From positions 717,393 to 755,230 of the forward strand of contig SZWC01000028.1 in NCBI GenBank assembly GCA_023375785.1: a stretch of DNA of 37,838 bases, given 5' to 3'. Position 1 is the first letter of the stretch. Every line of letters starts with the position of its first letter. Position numbers and translations under genes: made by a program. Source of the stretch: Penium margaritaceum (taxonomy: Eukaryota > Streptophyta > Zygnematophyceae > Desmidiales > Peniaceae). Shown here in pieces: positions 1 to 11,405 of the stretch. The notes below the pieces were generated by a model. That model saw only the letters and a program-made list of their open reading frames with translations. It was not told the origin of the DNA and did not search any database.

Positions 1-1
1 T

Positions 2-192
2 TTGGTCATGGTCAGTGACATATGCCTACTTTGGTTGGTCATCGTGCATGGTCTCCACACCGTGCCACAACGTATTGAAGCCCCTTGTGCTTGCTATGTG
101 ATACTTGGTGTTCCCAAACCATTGTTTCCCCCTCTGACCATTTGTGACTTGTATCATGAGTTGTCAACGTTGACCACACACAGCGGATTTAT
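2..192. repeat. Monomer type A (reference copy)
   Basis: Type A is 191 bp. It is recognised by ATGCCTACTTTGGTTGGTCA, then GAAGCCCCTTGTGCTTGCTA, TGATACTTGGTGTTCCC, and the end ACACACAGCGGATTTC. Two haplotypes exist. A1 has ACTTGGTG, CAACGTTGACC and, in the next B, GCAGTACATATG. A2 has ACGTGGTG, CAACGTGGACC and GCAGTAAATATG. A2 mostly begins four-mer units. Confidence 0.9.
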
Positions 193-382
193 TTGGTCAA
201 AGGCAGTACATATGCCTACTTTGGTCGGTCATTGTGCATGGTAGCCACACTGTGCTACTACTGACTGAAGGTCGATGTACTTGGCTGTTGAGAACCGATA
301 TTCCCATTGCATTGTTTCCTGTCCTGAACGTTTGTGACTCCTGTTATGATTGGTCAATGTTGACCACCCATATTGAATTTCT
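193..382. repeat. Monomer type B (reference copy)
   Basis: Type B is 190 bp. It is recognised by TTGGTCAAAGGCAGTACAT, CATGGTAGCCACACCGTGCT, GGTAGTTGAGAACCGATATT and GTTATGGTTGGTCAA. In most copies its end carries the 16-bp perfect palindrome TGGTCAACGTTGACCA. B copies in four-mers usually read ATTCTCATAGCATTG where B copies in five-mers read ATTCCCATAGCATTG. Confidence 0.9.
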
Positions 383-573
383 CTGGTCATGATCAGTGAA
401 ATATGCTTAGTTTGGTACTTTGGTGTGCATATTAGCCACACCGTGCCACTACGTATTGAAGTTCTTTGTCCTTTCTAGTCAATACATGGGCTTCCCAATC
501 CATTGTCTATCCCTCTGACCATTTGTGACTCGTGTTATGAGTTCTTAATGTTGACCACACATAGTGGACTTAT
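383..573. repeat. Monomer type C (reference copy)
   Basis: Type C is 191 bp. It is recognised by GGTCATGATCAGTGA, GTTTGGTGTGCATATTAGCC, CTAGTCAATACATAGGCTTC and the end ACACATAGTGGACTTAT. The palindromic centre seen in B is degraded here to GTCAATGTTGACC. C is absent as a whole monomer from four-mer units, where only its first ~115 bp survive, fused to D. Confidence 0.9.
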
Positions 574-764
574 TCGGTCGTAGTCAGTGACGTATGCATC
601 CTTTGGCTGGTCACTCTGCACGCAAGCCATACCGTGCCACTGCTTGTTGAAGGTATTTGTACTTCCTAGTTGATAACTTGTATTCCCAATCCATTGTTTT
701 CCCCTCTGACCATTTGTGACTCGTGTTATGCGTTATCAACGTTGACCACATGAAGGGAAATTGT
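574..764. repeat. Monomer type D (reference copy)
   Basis: Type D is 191 bp. It is recognised by TCGGTCGTAGTCAGTGACGT, ATGCATCCTTTGG, GCTAGCCATACCGTGCCACT, GCTTGTTGAAGGTCTTTG and GTTATGCGTTTTCAACG (GCGTTATCAACG in this copy). It contains the short hairpin sequence CTAGTTGATAACTAG. It is the monomer missing its first part in four-mers. Confidence 0.9.
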
Positions 765-955
765 TATGTCATGTTCAGTGACATATGCATACTTTGGTTG
801 GTCACTGTGCATAGAAGCCACATTGTGCCACTACATATTGAAGGTATTTGTACTTGCTAGTAGATAACTAGTATTCACAAACCATAACCGTCCACCCTGA
901 CCATTTGTGACTCATGTTGTGAGTTGTCAAAGTTTACCACACTCAGTGACATTAT
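765..955. repeat. Monomer type E (reference copy)
   Basis: Type E is 191 bp. It is recognised by GACATATGCATACTTTGG, GTGCATTGAAGCCACATTGT, CTACATATTGAAGGTATTTG, GCTAGTAGATAACTAGTATT, CCTTCCACCCTGACC and the end TTTACCACACTTAGTGACAT. It closes each higher-order unit. In five-mers E usually begins TTCGTCATGGTCAGTG, while in four-mers it begins TTCGTCATGGTTAGTG. Confidence 0.9.
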
Positions 956-2862
956 TTGGTCATGGTCAGTGAAATATGCCTACTTTGGTTGGTCATCGTG
1001 CATGGTCTCCACACCGTGCCACAACATATTGAAGCCCCTTGTGCTTGCTATGTGATACTTGGTGTTCCCAAACCATTGCTTCCCCCTGTGACCATTTGTG
1101 ATTCGTATTATGAGTTGTCAACGTTGACCACACACACCGGATTTCTTTAGTCAAAGGAAGTACATATGCATACTTTGGTCGGTCATTGTGCATGGTAGCC
1201 ACACCGTGCTACTACTGACTGAATGTCGTTGTAGTTGGTAGTTGAGAACCGATATTCCCATAGCATTGTTTCCTGTCCTGCCCGTTTGTGATTCGTGTTA
1301 TGGTTGGTCAATGTTGACCACCCATATTGAAATTCTGTGGTCATGATCAGTGACATATGCCTAGTTTGGTTAAATGGTGTGCATATTAGCCACACCGTGC
1401 CACTACGTATTGAAGTTCTTTGTCCTTTCTAGTCAATACATAGGGTTCCCAAACCATTATATCTCCCTCAGACCATTTGTGACTCGTGTTATGAGTTCTC
1501 AATGTTGACCACACATAGTGGACTTGTTAGGTCGTAGTTAGTGACGTATGCATCCTTTGGTTGGTCACTGTGCACGCTAGCCATACCCTACCACTGCTTG
1601 TTGAAGGTCTTTTTACTTGCTAGTTGATAACTAGTGTCCCCAATCCATTGTTTTCGCCTCTGACCATTTGTGACTCGTGTTATGCGTTTTCAACATTGAC
1701 CACATACGTGAAATTTGTTCGTCATTGTTGATGACATGTGCATACTTTGGTTCGTCACTGTGCATTGAGGCCACGTTGTGCCACTACATATTGAAGGTAT
1801 TTGTACTTGCTAGTAGATAACTAGTATTTAAAAACCATTACCTTCCCCCCTGACCATTGGTGACTCTTGTTGTGAGTTGTCAAGGTTTACCACACTTAGT
1901 GACATTATTTGGTCATGGTCGGTGACAGATGCCTACTTAGGTTGGTCATCGTGCATGGTCTTCACACCGTGCCACAACGTTTTGAATCCCCTTGTGCTTG
2001 CTATGTGATACTTGGTGTTCCCAAACCATTGTTTCCCCCTCTGACCATTTGTGACTCGTATTATGAGTTGTCAACGTTGACCACACACAGTGGATTTCTT
2101 TGGTGAAAGGAAGTACATATGCCTACTTTGGTCGGTCGTTGTACATGGTAGCCACACCGTGCTACTACCGAATGAAGGTCTTTGTACTTGGTAGTTGAGA
2201 ACGTATATTCCCATAGCATTGTTTCCTGTCCTGACTCTCTGTGACTTGTGTTATGGTTGGTCAACGTTGACCACCCATGTTGAAGTTATGTGGTCATGAT
2301 CAGTGACATATGCCTAGTTTGGTTGTTTGGTGTGCATATTAGCCACAGCGTGCCACTGCGGATTGAAGTTCGTTGTCCTTTCTAGTCAATACATAGGCTT
2401 CCTAAACCATTTTCTCTCCATCTGACCATTTGTGATTCGTGTTATGAGTTGTCAATGTTGATCACACAAAGTGGACTTATTCGGTCGTAGTCTCTGATGT
2501 ATGCATCCTTTGGTTGGTCACTGGGCATGCTTGCCATACCGTGCCACTGCTTGTTGAAGGTCTTTGTACTTCCTAGTTGATAACTAGTGTTCCCAACCCA
2601 TTGTTTTCCTCTCTGAACATTTGTGACTCGTGTTTTGCGTTTTCAACGTTGACCACATGAAGTGAAATTCTTTCATCATGGTCATTGACATATGCATATT
2701 TTGGGTTGTCACTGGTCATTGAAGCCACATTGTGCCACTACATATTGAATGTATTTGTACTTGATAGTAGATATCTAGTATTCACAAACCATTACCTTCC
2801 ACCCCGACCATCTGTGACTCATGTTGTGAGTTGTCGAAGTTTACCACACAAAGTGACATTAT

Positions 2863-4384
2863 TTGGTCATGGTCAGTGACATATGCCTACTTTGGTTGGT
2901 CATCGTGCATGTTCCCCACACCGTGCCACAACGTATTGAAGCCCCTTGTGCTTGCTATGTGATACGTGGTGTTCCCAAACCATTGTTTCCCCCTCTGACC
3001 ATTTGTGACTCGTATTATGAGTTGTCAACGTGGACCACACATAGCATATTTCTTTGGTCAAAGGCAGTAAATATGCCTACTTTGATCAGTCATCCTGCAT
3101 GGTAGCCACACCGTGCTACTACTGAATAAAGGTCATTGTACTTGGTAGTTGAGAACCGATATTCTCATAGCATTGTTTGCTCTCTTGACCGTTTGTGACT
3201 CATGTTATGGTTGGTCAACGTTGACCACCCATATTGAAATTATCTGGTCATGATCAGTGACATATACCTAGTTTGATTGTTTGGTGTACATATTAGCCAC
3301 ACCGTGCCACTACAAATTGAAGTTCTTTGTCCTTTCTCGCCAATACATAGGCTTGCCAATCCATTGTTTTCCCCTCTGATCATTTGTGACTCGTGTTATG
3401 CATTTTCAACGTTGACCACATGAAGTGAAGTTTGTTCGTCATGGTTAGTGACATATGCATACTTTGGTTGGTCACTGTGCATTGAAGCCACATTGTGCCA
3501 CTACACATTGAAGGTATTTGTACTTGCAAGTAGATAGCTAGTATTCACAAACAAGTACCTTCCACCCTGACCATTTGTGACTCGTGTTGTGAGTTGCCAA
3601 AGTTTACCGCACTTAGTGACATTACTTGGTCATGGTCAATGACATGCGTACTTTGGTTGGTCATCGTGCATGGTCTCCAAACCGTGCCACAACGTATTGA
3701 AAACCCTTGTGCTTGCTATGTGATACTTGGTGTTCCCAAACCATTGTTACCCCCTCTGACCATTTGTGACTCGTATTATGAGTTGTCAACGTGGAACACA
3801 CAGCGGATCTCTTTGGTCAAAGGTAGTAAACATGCCTACTTTGGTCGGTCATTGTGCATGGTAGCCACACCGCACTACTACTCGCTGAAGGTCATTGTAC
3901 TTGGTAGTTGAGAACCGACATTCTCATAGCATTGTTTCCTGTCCTGACCGTTTGTGACTCGTGTTATGGGTGGTCAACTTTGACTACCCATATTGAAATT
4001 CTCTGGTCATGATCAGTGAAATATGCCTGGTTTTATTGTTTTGTGTGCATATTAGCCACACCGTGCCACTACGCATTGACGCTCTTTGTCCTTTCTAGCC
4101 AATACATAGGCTTCCCAATCCATTGGTTTCCCCTCTGACCATCTGTGACTTGTGTTATGCGTTTTCAACTTTGACCACATTAAGTGAAATTTGATTGTCA
4201 TGGTTAGTGACATGTGCATACTTTGGTTGGTCACTGTGCATTGAAGCCACATTGTGCCACTACATATTGAAGGTATTTGTACTTGCTAGTAGATGACAAG
4301 TATTCACAAACCATTACCTTCCACACTGACCATTTTTGACTCGTGTTTTGATTTGTCAAAGTTTACCACACTTAGTGACATTGC
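2863..4384. repeat. Two four-monomer units (A-B-C/D-E)
   Basis: Unit starts are 2863 and 3626 (lengths 763 and 759). Both have A2-type A (CAACGTGGA), B with ATTCTCATAGCATTG, and one hybrid monomer that begins as C (CAATACATAGGCTT) and ends as D (CCAATCCATTG, then a GTTATGC end). Confidence 0.92.
3212..3227. other. 16-bp perfect palindrome in B monomers (representative copy)
   Basis: TGGTCAACGTTGACCA equals its own reverse complement. It recurs at the same phase in most B monomers. The same position reads GTCAACGTTGAC (12-bp palindrome) in A1, TCAACGTTGA (10 bp) in D, and is broken in C and E. It contains TTGACC, the core of the plant WRKY W-box, on both strands. A binding role is speculation. 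Confidence 0.8.
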
Positions 4385-6292
4385 TTGGTCATGGTCAGTG
4401 ACATATGCCTACAATGGTTGGTCATCATGCATGGTCTCCACAGCGTGCTACAACGTATTAAAGCCCCTTGTGCTTGCTATGTGATACTTGGTGTTCCCAA
4501 ACCATTGTTTCCCCCTCTGACCATTTGTGACTTGTATTATGAGTTGTTAACGTTGACCACACACAGCGGATTTCTTTGGTCAAGGGCAGTACATATGCTT
4601 ACTGTGGTCGGTCATTGTGCATGGTAGCCACACCGTGCTACTACTGACTGAAGGTCATTGTACTTGCTAGTTGATAACCGATATTCTCATAGCATTGTTT
4701 CATGTCCTACCCGTTTGTGACTCGTGTTATGGTTGGTAAACGTTGACCACCCATATTGAAATTCTGTGGTCATGATGAATGACATATGCCTAGTTTGGCT
4801 GTTTGGTGTGCATATCAGCCACATCGTGCCACTACGTATTGAAGTTCTTTGTCCTTTCTAGTCAATACATAGGATACCCAAACCATTGTATCTCCCTCTG
4901 ACCATTTGTGACTCGTGTTATGAGTTGTCAATGTTGACCACACATAGTGGACTTATTTGGTCGTAGTCAGTGACGTATGCATCCTTTGGTTGGTCACTGT
5001 GCACGCTAGCCATACCGTGCCACTGCTTGTTGAAGGTCTTTGTACTTGCTAGTTGATAACTAGTGTCCGCAATCCATTGTTTACCCCTCTTACCATTTGT
5101 GACTCGTGTTATGCGTTTTCAACATTTGACCACATACGTGAAATTTGTTCGTCATGGTTAGTAACATATGCATACTTTGGTTGGTCACTGTGCATTGAGG
5201 CCACATTGTGCCACTACATATTCAAGGTACTTGTACTTGCTAGTAGATAACTAGTATTCACAAACCATTTCCTTCCACCCTGACTAGTTTTGACTCGTGT
5301 TGTGAGTTGTCAAGATTTACCACACTTAGTGACATTATTTGCTCATGGTCAGTGACATGTGCCTAATTTGGTTGGTCATCGTTCATGGTCTCCACACTGT
5401 GCCACAACGTATTGAAGCCCCTTGTGCTTTCTATGTGATACTTGGTATTCCCAAACCATTGTTTCCCCCTCTGACCATTTGTGACTCGTATTATGAGTTG
5501 TCAACATTGACCACACACAGCGGATTTCTTTGGTCAAATGCAGTACATATGCCTACTTTGGTCAGTCATTGTTCATGGTAGCCACACTGTGCTACTACTG
5601 AATGAAGGTCGTTGTACTTGGTAGTTGAGAACCGGTATTCCCAAAGCATTCTTTCCTGTCCTGACCGTTTGTGACTCGTGTTATGGTTGGTCAATGTTAA
5701 CCACCCATATTGAAATTATGTGGTCATGATGAGTGGCATATGCCTAGTTTGGTTGTTTGGTGTGCATATTAGCCATACCGTGCCACTACGTATTGAAGTT
5801 CTTTGTCCTTTCTAGTCAATACATAGGCTTTCTAAACCATTTTCTGTCCTACTGACCATTTGTGACTCGTGTTATGAGTTGTCAATGTTGACCACACATA
5901 GTGGACTTATTCGGTCGTAGTCAGTGACGTATGCATCCTTTGGTTGATCACTGTGCATGCTAGCCATACCGTGCCACTGCTTTTTGAAGGTCTTTGTACT
6001 TCCTAGTTGATAACTAGTGTTTCCAACCAATTGTTCTCCCCTCTGACCATTTGTGACTCGTGTTATGCGTTTTCAACGTTGACCACACGAAGTGAAATTC
6101 TTTCTTAATGGTCAGTGACATATGCATACTTTGGGTGGTCACTGTGCATTGAAGCCACATTGTGCCACTACACATTGAAGGTATTTGTACTTGCTAGTAG
6201 ATAACTAGTATTCACAAACCGTTACCTTCCACCCTGACAATTTGTGACTGGTGTTGTGAGTTGTCAAAGTTTACCACACTTAGTGACATCAT
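4385..6292. repeat. Two five-monomer units
   Basis: Unit starts are 4385 and 5339, 954 bp each. Monomer order A-B-C-D-E is regular and the A monomers are A1 type. Confidence 0.92.
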
Positions 6293-7056
6293 TTGGTTGT
6301 GGTCAGTGACATATACCTACTTTGGTCATTCATTGTGCATGGTAGCCACACCGCGCTACTACTGACTGAAGGTTATCATACTTGGTAGTTGAGAACCGAT
6401 ATCATCATAGTATTGTTTCATCTCCTGACTGTTTGTGACTCGTGTTATGGTTGGTCAACGTTGACCACCCATGTTGAAATTCTCTGGTCATGATCAGTGA
6501 CATATGCCTAGTTTGATTGTTTGGTGTGCATATTAGCCACACCGTGCCACTACATATTGAAGTTCTTTGTCCCTTCTAGCCAATACATAGGCTTCCCAAT
6601 CCATTGTTTCCTCCTCTGACCATTTGTGACTCGTGTTATGGTTGGTCAACGTTGACCACCCATGTTGAAATTCTCTGGTCATGATCAGTGACATATGCCT
6701 AGTTTGATTGTTTGGTGTGCATATTAGCCACACCGTGCCACTACATATTGAAGTTCTTTGTCCCTTCTAGCCAATACATAGGCTTCCCAATCCATTGTTT
6801 CCTCCTCTGACCATTTGTGACTCGTGTTATGCGTTTTCAACGTTGACCACATGACGTGAAATTTGTTCGTCATGGTTAGTGACATATGCATACATTGGTT
6901 GGTCACTGTGCATTGAAGCCACATTGTGCCACTACATATTGAAGGTATTTGTACTTACTAGTACATAACTAGTATTCACAGACCATTACCTTCCACCCTG
7001 ACCATTTGTGACTCGTGTTGTGAGTTGTCAATATTCACCACACTTAGTGACATTAC
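6293..7056. repeat. Irregular four-monomer unit with A/B hybrid and duplicated C/D
   Basis: The first monomer starts as A (GTGGTCAGTGACATATACC) and becomes B within about 40 bp, so an A-to-B deletion removed one monomer. It is followed by two C/D hybrids and one E. The two C/D copies, 6432-6622 and 6623-6813, look identical over 191 bp. The first ends like B (GTTATGGTTGGTCAACG) because the duplication boundary falls inside the monomer. Confidence 0.85.
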
Positions 7057-8199
7057 TTGGTCATGGTCAGTGACACATGCCTACTTTGGTTGGTCATCGT
7101 GCATGGTCTCCACACCGTGCCACAACGTATTGGAGTCCCTTGTGCTTCCTATGTGATACTTGGTGTTTCCAAACCATTGTTTCCCCCTCTGACCATTTGT
7201 GACTCGTATTATGAGTTGTCAACGTTGACCACACACAGCGGGTTTCTTTGGTCAAAGGCAGTACATATGCCTACTTTGGTCGGTCATTGTACATGGTAGC
7301 TGCACCGTGCTACTCTTGAATGATGGTGGTTGTACTTGGTAGTTGAAAACCGATATTCCCATAGCATTATTTCCTGTTCTGACCACTTGTGACTCGTGTT
7401 ATGGTTGGTCAACGATGACCACCCATATTGAACTTATGTGGTCATGATCAGTGACATATGCCTAGTTTGGTTGTTTGATGTGCATATTAGCCACACCGTG
7501 CCACTACGTATTGAAGTTCTTTGTCTTTTCTAGTCAATACGTAGGTTTCCCAAACCAATTTCTCTCCCTCTAGCCATTTGTGACTCATGTTATGAGCTGT
7601 CAATGTTGACCACACATAGTGGACTTATTCGGTCGTAGACAGTGATGTATGCATCATTTGGTTGGTCACTGTGCACGCTAGCCATACCTTGCCACTGCTT
7701 GTTGAAGGTCTTTGTACTTGCTAGTTGATAACTAGTGCCCGCAATGCATTGTTTTTCCCTTTGACCATTTGTGACTCGTGTTATGAGTTGTCAATGTTGA
7801 CCACACATGGTGGACGTATATGGTCCTAGTCAGTGACGTATGCATCATTTGGTTGGTCACTATGCACGCTAGCCATACCGTGCCACTGCTTGCTGAAGGT
7901 CTTTGTACTTGCTAGTTGATAACTAGTGTCTCCAATCCATTGTTTTCCCCTTTGACCATTTGTGACTCGTGTTATGCGTTTTCAACATTGACCACGTACC
8001 TGAAATTTGTTTGTCATGGTTAGTGATATATGCATACTTTGCTTGGTCACTGTGCATTGAGGCCACATTGTGCCACTACATATTGAAGGTATTTGTACTT
8101 GCTAGTAGATAACTAGTTTTCACAAACCATTACCTTCAACACTGGCCATTTGTGACTCGTGTTGTGAGTTGTCAAGTTTACCACACTTGGTGACATTAT
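7057..8199. repeat. Six-monomer unit with an extra D (A-B-C-D-D-E)
   Basis: Length is 1143 bp. After C there is a D whose end is C-like (ATGAGTTGTCAATGTTGACC, then ACACATGGTGGAC), then a second full D starting near 7820. The two D copies differ at several sites, so this insertion is older than the near-identical ones elsewhere. Confidence 0.85.
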
Positions 8200-9345
8200 T
8201 TGGTCATGGTCAGTGACATATGCCTACTTTGGTTGGTCATCGTGCATGGTCGCCACACCGTGCCACAACGTATTGAAGCCCCTTGTGCTTGCCATGTGAT
8301 ACTTGGTGTTTCCAACCCATTGTTTCCCCTTTTGATCATTTGTGACTCGTATTATGAGTTGTCAACCTTGACCACACACGGCGGATTTCTTTGGTCAAAG
8401 GCAGTACACATGCCTACTTTGGTCGGTCATTGTACATGGTAGCCACACCGTGCGACTACTGAATGAAGGTCATTGTACTAGGTAGTTGAGAATCGATATT
8501 CCCATAGCATTGTTTCCTGTCTTGGCCGTTTTTGACTCGTGTTATGGTTGGTCAACGCTGACCCCCCATATTGAAATTATGTGGTCATGATCAGTGACAT
8601 ATGCCTAGTTTGTTTGTTTGATGTGCATATTGGCCACAAAGTGCCACTACGTATTGAAGTTCTTTGTCCTTTCTAGTCAATACATAAGCTTGCAAAACCA
8701 TTTTCTCTCCCTCTGACCATTTCTGTCTCGTGTCATGAATTGTCAATGTTGACCACACATTGTGGACTGAATTCGGTGGTAGTCAGTGCCGTATGCATCC
8801 TTTGGTTGGTCAATGTGCACGCTATCCATACCGTGCCACTGCTTGTTGAAGGTCTTTGTACTTCCTAGTTGATAACTAGTGCTCCCAACCCATTGTTTTC
8901 CCCTCTGACCATTTCTGACTCGTGTTATGCGTTTTCAACGTTGACCACAAAAAGTGAAATTCTTTTGTCATGGTCAGTGACATATGCATACATTGGGTGG
9001 TCACTGTGCATTGAAGCCACATTGTGCCACTACATATTGAAGGTACGTGTACTTGCTAGTAGATAACTAGTATTCACAAACCATTACCTTCCACCCTGAC
9101 CATTTGTGACTCGTGTTGTGAGTTGTCAAAGTTTACCACACTTAGTGACATTATTTGGTCATGGTTAGTGACATATGCATACATTGGGTGGTCACTGTGC
9201 ATTGAAGCCACATTGTGCCACTACATATTGAAGGTACGTGTACTTGCTAGTAGATAACTAGTATTCACAAACCATTACCTTCCACCCTGACCATTTGTGA
9301 CTCGTGTTGTGAGTTGTCAAAGTTTACCACACTTAGTGACATTAT
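8200..9345. repeat. Six-monomer unit with duplicated E
   Basis: Length is 1146 bp. E copies at 8976-9166 and 9167-9357 match by eye at every base and share the private variants ATACATTGGGTGG and GGTACGTGTACTTGC. Offset is 191 bp. Confidence 0.9.
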
Positions 9346-11211
9346 TTGGTCATGGTTAGTGACATATGCCTACTTTGGTTGGTTATCGTGCATGGTCCCC
9401 ACACCGTGCCACAGTGTATTGAAGCCCCTTGTACTTGCTATGTGATACGTGGTGTTCCCAAACCATTGTTTCCCCCTCTGACCATCTGTGACTCGCATTA
9501 TGAGTTGTCAACGTAGACCACACACAGCGGATTTGTTTGGTCAAAGGCAGTAACCATGCCTACTTTGGTTGGTTATTGTGCATGGTAGCCACACCGTGCT
9601 ACTAATGATTGAACGTCGTTGTACTTGGTAGTCGAGAACCAGTATTCCCATAACATTTTTTCCTGTCTTGCCCGTTGGTGACTCGTGTTATGGTTGGTCA
9701 ACGTTGACCACCCATATTGATATTATGTGGTCATGTTAGCCACACCGTGCCACTACGTATTGATGTTCTTTGTCCTTTCTTGTCAATACATAGGCTTCCC
9801 AAACCATTGTATCTCCCTCTGACCATTTGTAACTCGTGTTATGAGTTGTCAATGTTGACCACACATAGTGGACTTATTTGGTCGTAGTCAGTGACATATG
9901 CATCATTTGGTTGGTCACTGTGCACGCTAGCCACACCGTGCCACTACTTGTTGAAGGTCTTTGTACATTCTAGTTGATAACAAGTGTCCCCAGTCCATTG
10001 TTTTCCCCTCTGACCATTTGTGACTCGTGTTATGCGTTTTTAACATTGACCACATACGTGAAATTTGTTCGTCATGGTTAGTGACATATGCATACTTTGG
10101 TTGGTCTATGTACATTGAGGCCACATTGTGCCACTACATATTGAAGCTATTTGTACTTGCTAGTAGATAACTAGTATTCACAAACCATTATCTTCCACCC
10201 TGGCAAGTTGTAACTTGTGTTGTGAGTTGTCAAAGTTTACATCACTCAGTGACATTATTTGGTCATGTTCAGTGACATATGCCTACATTGGTTGTTCATC
10301 GTGCATGGTCTCCACAACGTGCCACAACGTATTGAAGCCCCTTGTGCTTGTTATGTGATACTTGGTGTTCCGAAACCATTGTTTCCCACTCTGACCATTT
10401 GTGACTTGTATTATGAGTTGTCAACGTTGACCACACACAGCGGATTTCTTTGTTCAAAGGAGTACATATGCCTATCTTGGTCGATCATTGTGCATGGTAG
10501 CCGAACCATGCTACTACTGAATGAAGGTCGTTGTACTTGGTAGTTGAGAACCCATATTCCCATAGCATTGTTTCCTGTCCCGACCGTTTGTTACTCGTAT
10601 TATGGTTGGTCGTCGTTGACCACCCATATTGATATTATGTGGTCATGATCAGTGACATATGCCTAGTTTGGTTGTTTCATGTGCATATTAGCCACACCGT
10701 GCCACTACGTATTGAAGTTATTTGTCCTTTCTAGTCAATGCATAGGCTTCCCAAACCATTGTCTCTCCTTTTGACCATTTGTGACTCGTGTTATGAGTTG
10801 TCAATGTTGACCACACATAGTGGACTTATTCGGTCGTAGTCAGTGACGTATGCATCCTTTGGTTGGTTACTGTGCACACTAGCCATACCGTGGCACTGCT
10901 TGTTGAAGGTCTTTGTACTTCATATTTGATAACTAGTGTTCCCAACCCATTGTTTTCCCCTCTGACCATTTGTGGCTCCTGTTATGCGTTTTCAAAGTTG
11001 ACCGCATGAAGTGAAATTCTTTCGTCATGTTCAGTGACATATGCATACTTTGGTTGATCATTGTGCATTGAAGCCATGTTGTGCCACTACATATTGAAGG
11101 TATTTGTACTTGCTAGTATATAACTAGTATTCACAAACCATTACCTTCTACCCTGACCATTTGTGACTCGTGTTGTGAGTTGTCATAATTTACCAAACTT
11201 AGTAACATTAT
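9346..11211. repeat. Two five-monomer units, the first with a 41-bp deletion
   Basis: Unit starts are 9346 (913 bp) and 10259 (953 bp). The first has an A2-like A monomer (CAACGTAGACC) and its C monomer lacks 41 bp at about 9735, where GTCATG joins directly to TTAGCCACACC. Confidence 0.88.
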
Positions 11212-11405
11212 TTGGTCATGGTCAGTGACATATGCCTCCTTTGGATGGTCATCGTGCATGGTCTCCACACCTTGCCGCAACGTATTGAAGCCCCTTGTCC
11301 TTGCTATGTGATACTTGGTGTTCCCAAACCATTGTTTCCCCCTCTGACCATTTGTGACTCGTATTATGAGTTGTCAACNAAGTTTACCACACTTAGTGAC
11401 ATTAT
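11212..11405. repeat. Single chimeric A/E monomer containing the only N
   Basis: An A monomer runs to TTGTCAAC, then one N at 11379, then the end of an E monomer (AAGTTTACCACACTTAGTG). The next A starts at 11406. B, C, D and most of E are missing. The N sits exactly at the junction, so this may be an assembly join, not a real monomer. It also differs from the following A at about five sites. Confidence 0.8.

Larger units (their letters stand above)
2..2862. repeat. Three five-monomer units (A-B-C-D-E)
   Basis: Unit starts are 2, 956 and 1909 (spacing 954, 953, 954). All three have complete monomer order and A1-type A monomers. This is the reference stretch for the canonical higher-order unit. 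Confidence 0.93.

Noticed and set aside
2..244. Recurrent ~80-codon plus-strand open frame starting at each A monomer, beginning VMVSDICLLWLVIVHG
   Set aside because: It follows the monomer period, runs from A into B, starts at a TTG in most copies, is broken in many copies and varies freely at amino acid level. No start signal or known domain; it is a by-product of the repeat.
6724..6924. Recurrent minus-strand 65-70 codon frames in C/D and B monomers
   Set aside because: They overlap plus-strand frames in the same DNA and repeat at monomer spacing, with no domain or conservation pattern beyond that of the satellite DNA.
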